A DNA stretch of 25,332 bases, taken from positions 1 to 25,332 of the forward strand of contig JBDTMC010000052.1 in the NCBI GenBank assembly GCA_039934475.1. Reading direction: 5' to 3'. The position numbers and the translations under genes were made by a program. This stretch comes from JBDTMC01 sp039934475 (lineage in GTDB: Bacteria > Acidobacteriota > Terriglobia > Bryobacterales > Bryobacteraceae). Positions 8,095 through 15,799 of this stretch are shown here, one piece after another. Position 1 is the stretch's first letter; every line of letters begins with the position of its first letter. Under the pieces are notes generated by a model, which saw only the letters and a list, made by a program, of their open reading frames with translations, did not search any database and was not told the origin of the DNA.

Positions 8095-9165
8095 TTAGGC
8101 ACCCACTGCGGCGGCGCGGTCGGGATCGATGATGCCGCGCATTCCGGCGGAGATGACTTCCTGGGCGCGTAGGCCGTCGCGGTGGGTGGACGGGAATGGC
8201 GAGCCGGTGCGGCAGCAATCGAGGAACGCGGCGACCTCCGCTTTATACGCGGGACCGAAGCGATCGATGAACTCCGCCAGCGGCTTGCCGTAGTCGCGCA
8301 TGGGGAAGTTCTTGCGGGAGATCGGTTCCGCCGCGCCGCGCTTTCCGTAGACTTCGACGGTGATGTCGAAGAATTTCTGATCGAAGTGACCGACGTGGAT
8401 CTGGCCTTTCTCGCCGAAGATGATGGATTCCACGCGGTATCCGGAGACGTGATTGCGGCTCACCTGAACTTGCGCCACCAGTTCGTCCGGGAACCACAGA
8501 TACAGGAGCGCGTCGTCGAAGTCTTCCTCAGACGTGGTGTGTTTGTGGCTGTAGATGCGCGAGCCGATGACGGCGGCTCGGGTGGGCATCTGGCCCGTGA
8601 GCCATAGGACTTCGTCGACGTTGTGGACGGACATATCGGGAAGGATGCCTCCACTGACGTACCCGTTGGGCGCCGGGTTGGAGTCTTCGAGCGAGGTGTA
8701 GATTTTGAACACCCTGCCCACGGTGCCAGCTTCCATCAACTGCTTGGCGTATTGCAGAGGGGCATCGAAACGGCGCTGGAAGGCAAGCATGAGGGCGTTG
8801 GGATAGTCGCGATCGAGTTCAGCGGCGAATTCGCGATCGCCTTGCAGGGTGCCGGTGAGCGGCTTTTCGAGGAGCACGCGTTGTCCGGCGCGGATGAGCG
8901 CGGTGGCGCATTCGCGGTGGTCCGGCGTGGGGGTGACGATGACGGTGGCATCGGCCACACGCGCGGCCGCCAGTTCCTGCACAGTGGCGAAGATGGCCAC
9001 GTCGAGGCCGTTTTCCTTCGCAAACGCGTGGGCGCGGCTGAGATCCGCGTCTACCAGGGCCGCGATAGTGCAGGCACCTTCCTGAGCGAGTTCATGGACG
9101 TGAAGAGCATGGATCATTCCCATGCGACCGAGGCCGGCGACGGCGACTTTTAGGTTTTCTGACAT
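8095..9165 (-). CDS. Gfo/Idh/MocA-family NAD(P)-dependent oxidoreductase
   Basis: A 356-residue cytoplasmic dehydrogenase related to inositol 2-dehydrogenases and sugar oxidoreductases. An N-terminal Rossmann fold carries VAGLGRMG (9-16), VDAD (38-41) and IVTPTPDHRECA (76-87). The family motif EKP is at 100-102, with K101 the expected catalytic lysine. In the C-terminal half, GGILPDMSVHNVDEV (172-186) supplies the Asp and His of the substrate site. The ATG at 9165 has GGAAA five bases upstream; the alternative GTG at 9183 adds six residues and is less likely. No signal peptide or Tat motif is present, unlike some Gfo/Idh proteins. The methyltransferase follows after five bases. The sugar or polyol substrate cannot be deduced. 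Confidence 0.92.
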   Translation of the reverse strand: MSENLKVAVAGLGRMGMIHALHVHELAQEGACTIAALVDADLSRAHAFAKENGLDVAIFATVQELAAARVADATVIVTPTPDHRECATALIRAGQRVLLEKPLTGTLQGDREFAAELDRDYPNALMLAFQRRFDAPLQYAKQLMEAGTVGRVFKIYTSLEDSNPAPNGYVSGGILPDMSVHNVDEVLWLTGQMPTRAAVIGSRIYSHKHTTSEEDFDDALLYLWFPDELVAQVQVSRNHVSGYRVESIIFGEKGQIHVGHFDQKFFDITVEVYGKRGAAEPISRKNFPMRDYGKPLAEFIDRFGPAYKAEVAAFLDCCRTGSPFPSTHRDGLRAQEVISAGMRGIIDPDRAAAVGA

Positions 9166-9254
9166 TGGTTTTCCGCCATTCACTGTAACGCATCGAGGGC
9201 TAATCCCACGAGTCAGGTGAGAGCCGCTATGCTGGGAGATGTCCGTTAAAGCTA

Positions 9255-10238
9255 ATGTCCGATTTGTTTCAGAACATCGCCATCCATGTGCCGGATAGGC
9301 GATTTGAGAGCTGGGCGCAGTTTCTCAACGATACTCCGGAGTATTCCATCGGCCTGGAGGTCATCGACGGACCGCCGGGCCACATTCAGCGGCACGTCCA
9401 CTTCGACCATCACGACGGGGTAGTGCGCGAGGCTACCATGAGCGCTGCGCTGCAGGCGTACATCGCGGTGCGGCAGGGCCGGTTGATGGAAAAGTGGCTT
9501 AGGAAGACCAAGAACCGTCCAATCGACGTGTGGGTTTGGAACGCCGATCAGGACGTCTGCCTGGCGGCTTTCGTTCTGGAGTATCACGAATTGCTGGAGC
9601 GCGCCGAAGGCACTCCACTGCTGCGATGGATTGTGCAGTACAACAACAAGATCGACGTCTGTGGCGGACTGTATCCCTTTAGCCTGGATGAGCTGGTGAA
9701 AAACCACTTTACGTGGGTCTTTGAACCGTATCAAGAGCAGCGGCGGCGCGGACGCGTGCAGGGTGACGCGGACCTGGTACGGAAGACGATACGCGAAGTG
9801 TGCGACCGGTTACACGCCTTGATTGAGGGACGAGCCGGCACAGCCGCGATCACGGCCTGCCCGGAGATACTCTACCGGTCGCCGTACAACTACGTGATTG
9901 CCGACGAAAAGGGCGATCCGGCGGCGCGGCTGGTGCTGGCCGCGGACGGGCACACCAACCTGATCAGCCTCATTTGCACGCGAAACACGGGTCGTTACAA
10001 CTACAGCATCATTCGCGGGTCGCCCTACGACGACGAAGCATTTCAGGTGCTGCGGCTGGTGGAGGCTTTCCAGGAAGCCGAAGATACGCCCGGGACGCGC
10101 ATATGGGGCGGGTCGAATCTGGCCGCGGGTTCAGATAGCGAATTGGGCAGCAGTCTGCACTGGACTAAGATCCGCGAAATCGCCGATCGCATAGTCGGCG
10201 AGGACTACCGTCGTGCGAACGCGCCGGACGCGCCTTGA
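9255..10238 (+). CDS. Uncharacterised protein with HVHFDHH and NADQD motifs
   Basis: I do not recognise the gene with certainty. It encodes 327 residues, with no signal peptide or membrane segment. A dense metal-ligand-like cluster HVHFDHH (47-53) is followed by NADQDVCLAAFVL (96-108), NKIDVCGGLYP (131-141) and a C-terminal glycine-rich IWGGSNLAAGSDSELGSS (283-300). The DHH triplet, the acidic D-x-D loop before a hydrophobic helix, and a GG...GS C-terminus faintly resemble DHH-type phosphoesterases, though with the motifs in a different order. This is a suggestion only. The ATG at 9255 has no good Shine-Dalgarno. A second ATG at 9239 in another frame would make a 19-residue peptide. The next small gene overlaps the 3' end. 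Confidence 0.75.
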   Translation: MSDLFQNIAIHVPDRRFESWAQFLNDTPEYSIGLEVIDGPPGHIQRHVHFDHHDGVVREATMSAALQAYIAVRQGRLMEKWLRKTKNRPIDVWVWNADQDVCLAAFVLEYHELLERAEGTPLLRWIVQYNNKIDVCGGLYPFSLDELVKNHFTWVFEPYQEQRRRGRVQGDADLVRKTIREVCDRLHALIEGRAGTAAITACPEILYRSPYNYVIADEKGDPAARLVLAADGHTNLISLICTRNTGRYNYSIIRGSPYDDEAFQVLRLVEAFQEAEDTPGTRIWGGSNLAAGSDSELGSSLHWTKIREIADRIVGEDYRRANAPDAP

Positions 10239-10599
10239 GTTGGGCCTCTATCTATTTGACTCACTCTGCATTCGGGCAGACGTCGGCCTGAGTGCGAAGG
10301 TTGTGCTTGTGGACCCTGATAAGCAGTGGCGCATTGACACGGGTTGGTATTTAAAGGGCGCAACCCTGCGGAAGCAGCGTTGGACGGCCAGAAGCGACGA
10401 TTGGGACCACGACCATTGCTCCTGTTGCTGGGCGAAGTTCGCCGAATGGCACAGCCCCGAAATTCTGGACGAGGGCTACACGACCACGGACCGGCATGAA
10501 CACGGGGCGGGCTACCATTGGGTCTGCGCAACATGCTTCATTGATTTGAAAATCGATATGCAATGGCAGCTTGAGCCTTGCGGTGAGGGAACTAGATAA
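10213..10599 (+). CDS. Small cysteine-rich, probably zinc-binding protein
   Basis: I do not recognise a named family. From the GTG at 10213 it encodes 128 residues; the true start may lie further in, since the first ten residues are arginine-rich and no Shine-Dalgarno is evident. A TTG at 10240 would be an alternative. Two cysteine pairs are visible: C69/C72 in DHDHCSCCWAKF and C105/C108 in GYHWVCATCFIDL, with nearby histidines, a spacing compatible with one four-cysteine zinc site. The mature part is otherwise small and polar with no membrane segment. It overlaps the previous gene by 26 bases if the GTG is used and is therefore probably co-transcribed. Function is unknown. Confidence 0.6.
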   Translation: MRTRRTRLELGLYLFDSLCIRADVGLSAKVVLVDPDKQWRIDTGWYLKGATLRKQRWTARSDDWDHDHCSCCWAKFAEWHSPEILDEGYTTTDRHEHGAGYHWVCATCFIDLKIDMQWQLEPCGEGTR

Positions 10600-10671
10600 A
10601 TGCCACGATTTGGGGCCGGCGCGGCGGCGGGGTCGGGGTTAGACCGGAGCGCCGACGCTGGCGGATTCGCG

Positions 10672-13600
10672 CTATTGCCTCGTCCAATCCGGCACGATGA
10701 TGAACGGAAGATCGAGTTTTCTCGCCGCAAGATTGACTGAATTGAGGTCGCCGTCCATGAGGGACTTGAAGGAGGAATCGAGCTTCTTCAACTCGGCCTT
10801 CTGGTCGGCGTACACCTCACGCATGCCTTGCGTGGGGGCGCCCCAGCCGTCGAGCAAACCGTCGTAGAGGTAGGCGATTCGCGAGTAGAGCTTGGCGCCG
10901 CCTTGAAACGCGAGGATGTCGTAAACCACTTCGGCGGAAGGGTTGTGAAATTCGGCCTCCAGATGGTCTACCTTTTCGATCAAGGCAGCCGATTGCCTGC
11001 TCAGGTCAGCCGCTTTGGGGTTGTCCTTCAGCAATTCGTTGCGCGCCGCCAACTGCGTCTTCACGGAACGAAGTTGATTCACCATGTGGGTGATCCGGGA
11101 GAGGGCGTCGCGACCATCTAATGCGAGTTTGAGTTGCTCCTGACAGGCGGCAGCCGTTGCTTTGTCGCGGGGATCAGCGGCCACTTGGATGGGGGTGGCG
11201 TAAGTCTTGCCATCAACGGTAAGGCGCGCGGTATAAGTACCAGGAAGAACGCGTGGGCCTTTATCAGGGTCGCCCGAATCCACCTTGGCGTTGCGAATCA
11301 ACTCCGCCCCCTTGTAGCGCAGGTCCCAGACTCCAATGTTGATGCCGGCTTCGTTCTTCAACGCGGCTTTCTTGGCTGCTTCGATTTGTGCTTCGATGTT
11401 GTCGGACAGTCCAACGGGCGTTTCGGGGGTGCTGCTCAAGGTACGAATCACCGCGCCAGAGGCATCGAGAATCTCTATCTTGATCTCGCCCTTCGAGGGT
11501 TCCTTCAACAGGTAGTGGAGTTCCGCACCGTTGGAAGGGTTGTCGCCGGAGAAGCGATCACGCACGCGGCCCGCCCGGTTCCATGCGATCGTAGCGGATG
11601 CAGGGAAGAGATAGGCAGGCGCGGCACTGACTTCCGAGGTCATTCCGCGGACGGGTCCGAGATGATCGAGGATCCAGAGCGACCGGCCCATCGTCGCCAG
11701 CACTAGAGCGTCGTCCTTCACGATCAGATCGGAAACGGCAACCGTCGGCAGGTTCAGGCGCAGAGAACGCCAGGTCTTGCCTCCATCGTTCGAATACGCC
11801 GCGCCGCGCTCCGTTCCGAGGTACAACAGGCTCTTCGCGGTGGGGTCTTCGCGCACGCTATGGAGGTAGACATCCTGGGGCAGCGTGGCGTCAAGACGCG
11901 TCCACGAGTCGCCGTAATCGGTGGTCTTGTACAAGTAGGGATGCGAGTCGTCCATGCGATGGTTGTCCACCACAACGTAGGCCGTGCCGGCGTCGAAGTG
12001 CGATGGTTCAATGATGCTTACGGTGCCCCACGCAGGCATGCCGGGCATGGCGGCCGTCACGTTCTTCCACGTCTTGCCCGCATCGCGCGTGACGTGGACC
12101 AGACCGTCGTCACTGCCGGCCCAGAGGAGACCCTTTTGCACCGGCGATTCGGCGATGGCGAAGATGGTGCAATAGACCTCCACGCCAGTGTTGTCGCCGG
12201 TGATCGGCCCGCCGGCCCACTTCTGTTTTGATTTGTCGTTGCGCGTGAGGTCGCCGCTGATTGCCTGCCAGGTCTGGCCACCGTCATTGGTGCGAAAGAG
12301 GACGTTGCCGCCGTGGTAGATCACTTTCGGATCATGAGGTGAGGCGGCGATGGGCGCGGTCCATTGGAAGCGGTATTTGAGATCCTCGGCTCCGTGGCCG
12401 GAGGGGTTCTCTGGATAGGCGCCGACATTGCGCGCGGCGCCGGTGCGGTGGTCATAGAAGCTGATAATGCCGCCGTATTCACCGGCGTAGACAATATTCG
12501 GATCGGCCGGGTCGGAGACGACGTGTCCGGCTTCACCACCTCCTACTCCATGCCATTCTGTATTGTTGATGCCGGCCGCCGAGAGACTGTCGCTGGGGCC
12601 TTGTGCTGTTCCGATGTCCTGCATCGCTCCGGCAACGTGGTAGGGCACTCGATTATCCGCCGATACGTGATAGAACTGGGCGATGGGGAGGGCGGGCTGG
12701 AACCAGGTTTCGCCGCCATCGGTGGAGACTTCCACGCCGCCGTCATTGGCGTCGATCATCCGCTTGGGATTCTTCGGATCAAACCAGACGTCGTGATGAT
12801 CGCCGTGAGCGAAGCGTCCGGTGGACGGCATGTACTGCAGGGTCTTGCCGCCGTCGATGGTACGCAGCATCGGCACTTGCGGGAACCAGACCTCGTTGGG
12901 ATTCGCCGGATTCACGGTAAGCGTTGAGTAGTACCAGGCGCGCTGGCGAATGGCGCGGTCCTTCGAAACGCGGGTCCACTTCTCACCACCATCGTCGCTG
13001 CGGAAGAGGCCGCCTTCTGCCGCTTCGATCAATGCGTACACACGACGCGGATCCGATGGGGCGACAGCGACTCCCACCTTGCCCCAGATGCCGTCCGGCA
13101 GACCCTTGTCTTTGATCTGCGTCCACGTATCGCCGCCATCGCGCGATGTGTACAGGCCGCTGCCGGGTCCGCCGCTCTGCATGTCCCAGGGATAGCGGCG
13201 CGCCTGCCACAGCCCGGCAAAGAGGATCTTCGGGTTCGATGGATCGATGGCAACGTCGGACGCGCCAGTGTTCTCGTCTCTTTTCAGCACCTGCTCCCAC
13301 GTCTTGCCGCCATCTTTCGTGCGGTACACGCCGCGTTCCGCGTTGGGGCCGAACGCATGGCCCAGCACCGCGGCAAAGGCAACGTCGGGATTCGCCGGAT
13401 GGACGACGATGGTGCCGATCTGCCCTTCCTGTTTCCAGACGCGAATCCAATTCTTGCCCGCGTCCACGGTCTTGTAAATGCCATTGCCGGCGGCGGCGTT
13501 GCCGCGGATGTTCGCCTCGCCCGAACCCACATAGATGACGTTTGGATCAGAGGCGGCGATGGCGAGCGAGCCGAGGGATGAGACAGGCTGGGCATCGAAG

Positions 13601-13857
13601 ATTGGTTTCCAATTGATACCGCCGTCGGTGGACTTCCAAACACCACCGCCCGCGGTGGCGGCGTAGTAAGTGGAGGGATCGCCGGAGACACCCGCGGCGC
13701 GGGCTACGCGCCCACCCCAGGCCGGACCGATGGAGCGGTATTTCAGTCCCTTCAGTTGGGGAACTTCGGAGAATCCGTTAGGGTCTTCGAAGCAAAATGA
13801 TACGGAGGTTAAAGTGAGTGTGGCGGCAAAGACACTAGTGGCGCGGGCTTGATGCAT
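10672..13857 (-). CDS. Large exported Asp-box (BNR/sortilin-like) beta-propeller protein 1
   Basis: A 1061-residue protein with an N-terminal signal-like segment (ATSVFAATLTLTSVSF). Its first ~720 residues are a propeller with about eleven Asp boxes of the form S/T-x-D-x-G-x-T-W, e.g. STDGGINW (76-83), TKDGGKTW (180-187), SRDGGDTW (238-245), SDDGGEKW (287-294), STDGGETW (378-385) and later TNDGGQTW, TRDAGKTW, TTDYGDSW and SNDGGKTW. A HGDHHDVWFDPKNPKRM segment (351-367) is typical of VPS10/sortilin-like bacterial members. The C-terminal third carries a beta-sandwich-like part (PGTYTARLTVDGKTY) and a helical region. Such proteins are often mis-annotated as glycosyl hydrolases; no catalytic residues are visible. 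The start gives the signal segment; a TATCCT sits eight bases upstream. It lies 28 bases after the small membrane peptide gene. Confidence 0.92.
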   Translation of the reverse strand: MHQARATSVFAATLTLTSVSFCFEDPNGFSEVPQLKGLKYRSIGPAWGGRVARAAGVSGDPSTYYAATAGGGVWKSTDGGINWKPIFDAQPVSSLGSLAIAASDPNVIYVGSGEANIRGNAAAGNGIYKTVDAGKNWIRVWKQEGQIGTIVVHPANPDVAFAAVLGHAFGPNAERGVYRTKDGGKTWEQVLKRDENTGASDVAIDPSNPKILFAGLWQARRYPWDMQSGGPGSGLYTSRDGGDTWTQIKDKGLPDGIWGKVGVAVAPSDPRRVYALIEAAEGGLFRSDDGGEKWTRVSKDRAIRQRAWYYSTLTVNPANPNEVWFPQVPMLRTIDGGKTLQYMPSTGRFAHGDHHDVWFDPKNPKRMIDANDGGVEVSTDGGETWFQPALPIAQFYHVSADNRVPYHVAGAMQDIGTAQGPSDSLSAAGINNTEWHGVGGGEAGHVVSDPADPNIVYAGEYGGIISFYDHRTGAARNVGAYPENPSGHGAEDLKYRFQWTAPIAASPHDPKVIYHGGNVLFRTNDGGQTWQAISGDLTRNDKSKQKWAGGPITGDNTGVEVYCTIFAIAESPVQKGLLWAGSDDGLVHVTRDAGKTWKNVTAAMPGMPAWGTVSIIEPSHFDAGTAYVVVDNHRMDDSHPYLYKTTDYGDSWTRLDATLPQDVYLHSVREDPTAKSLLYLGTERGAAYSNDGGKTWRSLRLNLPTVAVSDLIVKDDALVLATMGRSLWILDHLGPVRGMTSEVSAAPAYLFPASATIAWNRAGRVRDRFSGDNPSNGAELHYLLKEPSKGEIKIEILDASGAVIRTLSSTPETPVGLSDNIEAQIEAAKKAALKNEAGINIGVWDLRYKGAELIRNAKVDSGDPDKGPRVLPGTYTARLTVDGKTYATPIQVAADPRDKATAAACQEQLKLALDGRDALSRITHMVNQLRSVKTQLAARNELLKDNPKAADLSRQSAALIEKVDHLEAEFHNPSAEVVYDILAFQGGAKLYSRIAYLYDGLLDGWGAPTQGMREVYADQKAELKKLDSSFKSLMDGDLNSVNLAARKLDLPFIIVPDWTRQ

Positions 13858-13865
13858 AAAGATGC

Positions 13866-13871
13866 AGGATA
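13866..13871 (-). promoter_or_regulatory. Candidate -10 element TATCCT, leaderless start
   Basis: TATCCT on the minus strand ends eight bases before the ATG at 13857; no Shine-Dalgarno is present between. This would start the mRNA at or within a base or two of the start codon. No clear -35 is seen. Confidence 0.35.
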
Positions 13872-13885
13872 GCCCATCCGTGCCG

Positions 13886-13996
13886 TTACTTCTTCTTGCG
13901 CTTAGACAGCCAAGCATTGGGCGGGGCCACCATCAGCGTGAACCCGATCAATATGACGAACAGCAAAACTCCGATGATAATCTCTGCGGCAAGCAT
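13886..13996 (-). CDS. Tiny single-span membrane peptide (36 residues)
   Basis: A short open frame encodes MLAAEIIIGVLLFVILIGFT followed by a short loop and the basic tail LSKRKKK. One hydrophobic helix (about residues 3-25) and a positive C-terminus fit a small inner-membrane peptide with its tail in the cytoplasm. It starts 11 bases after the amidohydrolase stop and ends 28 bases before the propeller gene start, so it could be co-transcribed with either. No strong Shine-Dalgarno is visible. The hydrophobic run and the charged tail are unlikely to arise by chance, but conservation would be needed to prove it is translated. Confidence 0.5.
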   Translation of the reverse strand: MLAAEIIIGVLLFVILIGFTLMVAPPNAWLSKRKKK

Positions 13997-14007
13997 TAAC
14001 TTACAGT

Positions 14008-15306
14008 CTACCGCCGACGACGACCGGACCCGCGGGTAGCGTCGAGGCGAGGATCTAGTTGGACGCCGTAGTTGGAGGGAAGGTCGGTCCAGTCGGGCTT
14101 GGCCATCCCGTTCAGATCCCAGACTACCCAACCATCGAGGAGCGTAAGTTCACAGGTGAGTTTACGGTCTCCGGCAAGGCGTGCGCCGTTGGTGTCCGTG
14201 TAACCGAAGTGGCCTTTTTCGAGGCGCAGCACGGCAACGTCGGCGAGCGCGCCCACGGAGAGATTCCCGAGTTCTTGATGTTTGATCTCTCGCGCGGGAT
14301 TCCAGGTGGACAGGCGGACGACGTCATCCAAGGGCATACCCAGAACAAGGAACTTACTCATCACGTTGAGCATGTCCTTCATGCCTGCATTCATACTGCC
14401 CACATGGAGGTCAGTGGAGATGGAGTCGGGCCCGAAGCCCTGCTTCAGCGCGGGTACGGCGACGCGCCAGAGGAAACTGCCGCCGCCGTGGCCGACATCG
14501 AAGATGACACCGCGCTTGCGGCCCTCAATCATGCCTGGGTTCATTTCGCCCGAGGGGAGCAGTTCGCCTCTGAGTCCGGAATAGACGTGGGTGTAGATAT
14601 CGCCAGGGCGTAGCTTGGATGTCACCAGTTCCGCTACGGGGCGCGATGCAGAGTTTTCGCCGAAGTCCACCATCACGGGGATATTGGCTAACCGGCCGGC
14701 GGCCACGGCGCGCTCTATCGGTGTCCATTCGGGTCCAGCGTAGTGCGCGCACTTCACACCGACAACGACAGCGGGAAACTCCCTGGCCATATTGGCCGTA
14801 GCCTCGGCGCTCATGTCGGCGAGATCGTTTTCATAACGCGCGCCACGCATGCCAGCGCCGACGATGTTGAGCATGGCGAAAACGCGGGTTCGAGAGCGGG
14901 CGATGATGCGTGTTTGAAAGTCAGGGAAGTTACGCCATCCGGCTCCGCCGGCGTCGGTTACGGTGGTGACACCGGCGCGAAACGTAAAGCCGTCGGGGAA
15001 GACACTGAGGTCGCCGCCGCCGTAAGAGCCGGGTTCGCCGCTGCCCGCGTAGACGTGGGCATGGATGTCCACCAGCCCTGGCGTGACATAGAGACCTTTT
15101 ACGTCGATGATCCTGCAATCGGGGGAGGGCTGAATGCCCTGCCCTACCGCGACGATGCGGCCGGCTTGAATGGCCACATCGCGCACCGCGCTGATGTTGT
15201 TTTTGGGGTCAATGACGTGCCCTCCCTTTAGAAGGACATCACACGGTTGCTGCCCGAAGGAGGAAGCGGCAGCGGCTACCATCGCCAGAACCGATAAATA
15301 TTTCAT
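14008..15306 (-). CDS. Exported amidohydrolase/deacetylase (EF_0837-like family)
   Basis: A 432-residue amidohydrolase-superfamily enzyme of the group annotated amidohydrolase/deacetylase family metallohydrolase. A signal peptide (YLSVLAMVAAAASSFGQ) precedes it. Metal and catalytic residues visible: H82 and H84 (LVDIHAHVY), K185 in VVVGVKCAHYAG (likely carboxylated lysine), H240 in IYTHVYSG, H273 in FDVGHGGGSF and D299 in ISTDLH. The insert GEPGSYGGGDLSVFPDGF (90-107) and GVTTVTDAGGAGW are characteristic of this group rather than of dihydroorotases. In other bacteria it is found near SelA-related (DgaE-type) PLP enzymes; here one lies two genes away. Predicted activity is deacylation of an N-acyl amino sugar or amino acid in the periplasm. 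The start is the ATG that gives a signal peptide; TACAAT lies nine bases upstream. It is divergent from the RidA gene. Confidence 0.9.
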   Translation of the reverse strand: MKYLSVLAMVAAAASSFGQQPCDVLLKGGHVIDPKNNISAVRDVAIQAGRIVAVGQGIQPSPDCRIIDVKGLYVTPGLVDIHAHVYAGSGEPGSYGGGDLSVFPDGFTFRAGVTTVTDAGGAGWRNFPDFQTRIIARSRTRVFAMLNIVGAGMRGARYENDLADMSAEATANMAREFPAVVVGVKCAHYAGPEWTPIERAVAAGRLANIPVMVDFGENSASRPVAELVTSKLRPGDIYTHVYSGLRGELLPSGEMNPGMIEGRKRGVIFDVGHGGGSFLWRVAVPALKQGFGPDSISTDLHVGSMNAGMKDMLNVMSKFLVLGMPLDDVVRLSTWNPAREIKHQELGNLSVGALADVAVLRLEKGHFGYTDTNGARLAGDRKLTCELTLLDGWVVWDLNGMAKPDWTDLPSNYGVQLDPRLDATRGSGRRRR

Positions 15307-15315
15307 GCCGAAGGC

Positions 15316-15321
15316 ATTGTA
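15316..15321 (-). promoter_or_regulatory. Candidate -10 element TACAAT for the deacetylase gene
   Basis: TACAAT on the minus strand, nine bases before the ATG at 15306, with no Shine-Dalgarno between. It would give a leader of only a few bases. Confidence 0.4.
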
Positions 15322-15343
15322 TCCCGCGCACCGGGAGTTGCAG

Positions 15344-15349
15344 TAGAGT
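15344..15349 (+). promoter_or_regulatory. Candidate -10 element TAGAGT for ridA-like gene, leaderless start
   Basis: TAGAGT ends six bases before the ATG at 15356, the spacing expected when transcription starts at the A of the start codon. There is no Shine-Dalgarno. It lies 22 bases from the divergent TACAAT, so the two promoters would share one short region. Confidence 0.4.
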
Positions 15350-15355
15350 GTAACC

Positions 15356-15799
15356 ATGCCGAAAGCCAGAAGAACTTTTCTCACAGCCGCTGCCGCCGGA
15401 TTGGCCGGGGCGGGCGCAGCAGCCGCACAGACGGGTCCGAAGAAGAAGGTGTACTACACCGGCGAGAAGCCGAAGGGCACTCCTCTGTTTTCCGGGGCCG
15501 TGTCTTACGGTAACTTATTGTTCATTGCGGGCAAAGGCGCGCATTTCGAAGGCGACGTGAAGGCGCATACCAAGCATGTGCTGGATGAGATTGAGAAGGA
15601 GTTGAAGAACGCCGGCTCGTCGATGGATAAGGTACTGAAGTGCAACGTGTACCTGAATGACATCAAGGATTGGGAAGCAATGAATGAGATGTTCAAAGGA
15701 CGCTTCGGCCAGGAGCCGCCGGTGCGGACGACGATCGCCGCAGCCGGCGGAATTCCCGGCAATTCTCTGGTTGAGATGGATGTAATCGCTTATATCTAA
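15356..15799 (+). CDS. Tat-exported RidA-family protein (YjgF/UK114)
   Basis: A 147-residue RidA-family protein. Canonical members are cytoplasmic and hydrolyse reactive enamine/imine intermediates released by PLP-dependent lyases. Here the N-terminus is a twin-arginine signal: KARRTFLTAAAAGLAGAGAA, ending near AAAAQ. The domain follows with SGAVSYGNLLFIAGKG (46-61), the helix KHVLDEIEKELKNAG (73-87), CNVYLNDIKDW (96-106) and PPVRTTIAA (121-129), in which R124 matches the catalytic Arg105 of E. coli RidA; E140 matches the conserved Glu. The GPYSQ loop of classical RidA is replaced by TPLFSG, so it belongs to a divergent subgroup. It is convergent with, and overlaps by four bases, a Tat-exported PLP enzyme, a likely source of its substrate. 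Confidence 0.92.
   Translation: MPKARRTFLTAAAAGLAGAGAAAAQTGPKKKVYYTGEKPKGTPLFSGAVSYGNLLFIAGKGAHFEGDVKAHTKHVLDEIEKELKNAGSSMDKVLKCNVYLNDIKDWEAMNEMFKGRFGQEPPVRTTIAAAGGIPGNSLVEMDVIAYI

Noticed and set aside
10617..10654. CGGCGC/GCGCCG stem between the small Cys protein and propeller 1 as terminator
   Set aside because: The loop is 26 bases and there is no T-run on either strand; in such GC-rich sequence this stem is expected by chance.
10672..13857. Glycoside hydrolase (sialidase) assignment from BNR repeats
   Set aside because: Asp boxes are structural. No sialidase FRIP motif or catalytic arginine triad is visible, and the blade pattern is sortilin/VPS10-like.
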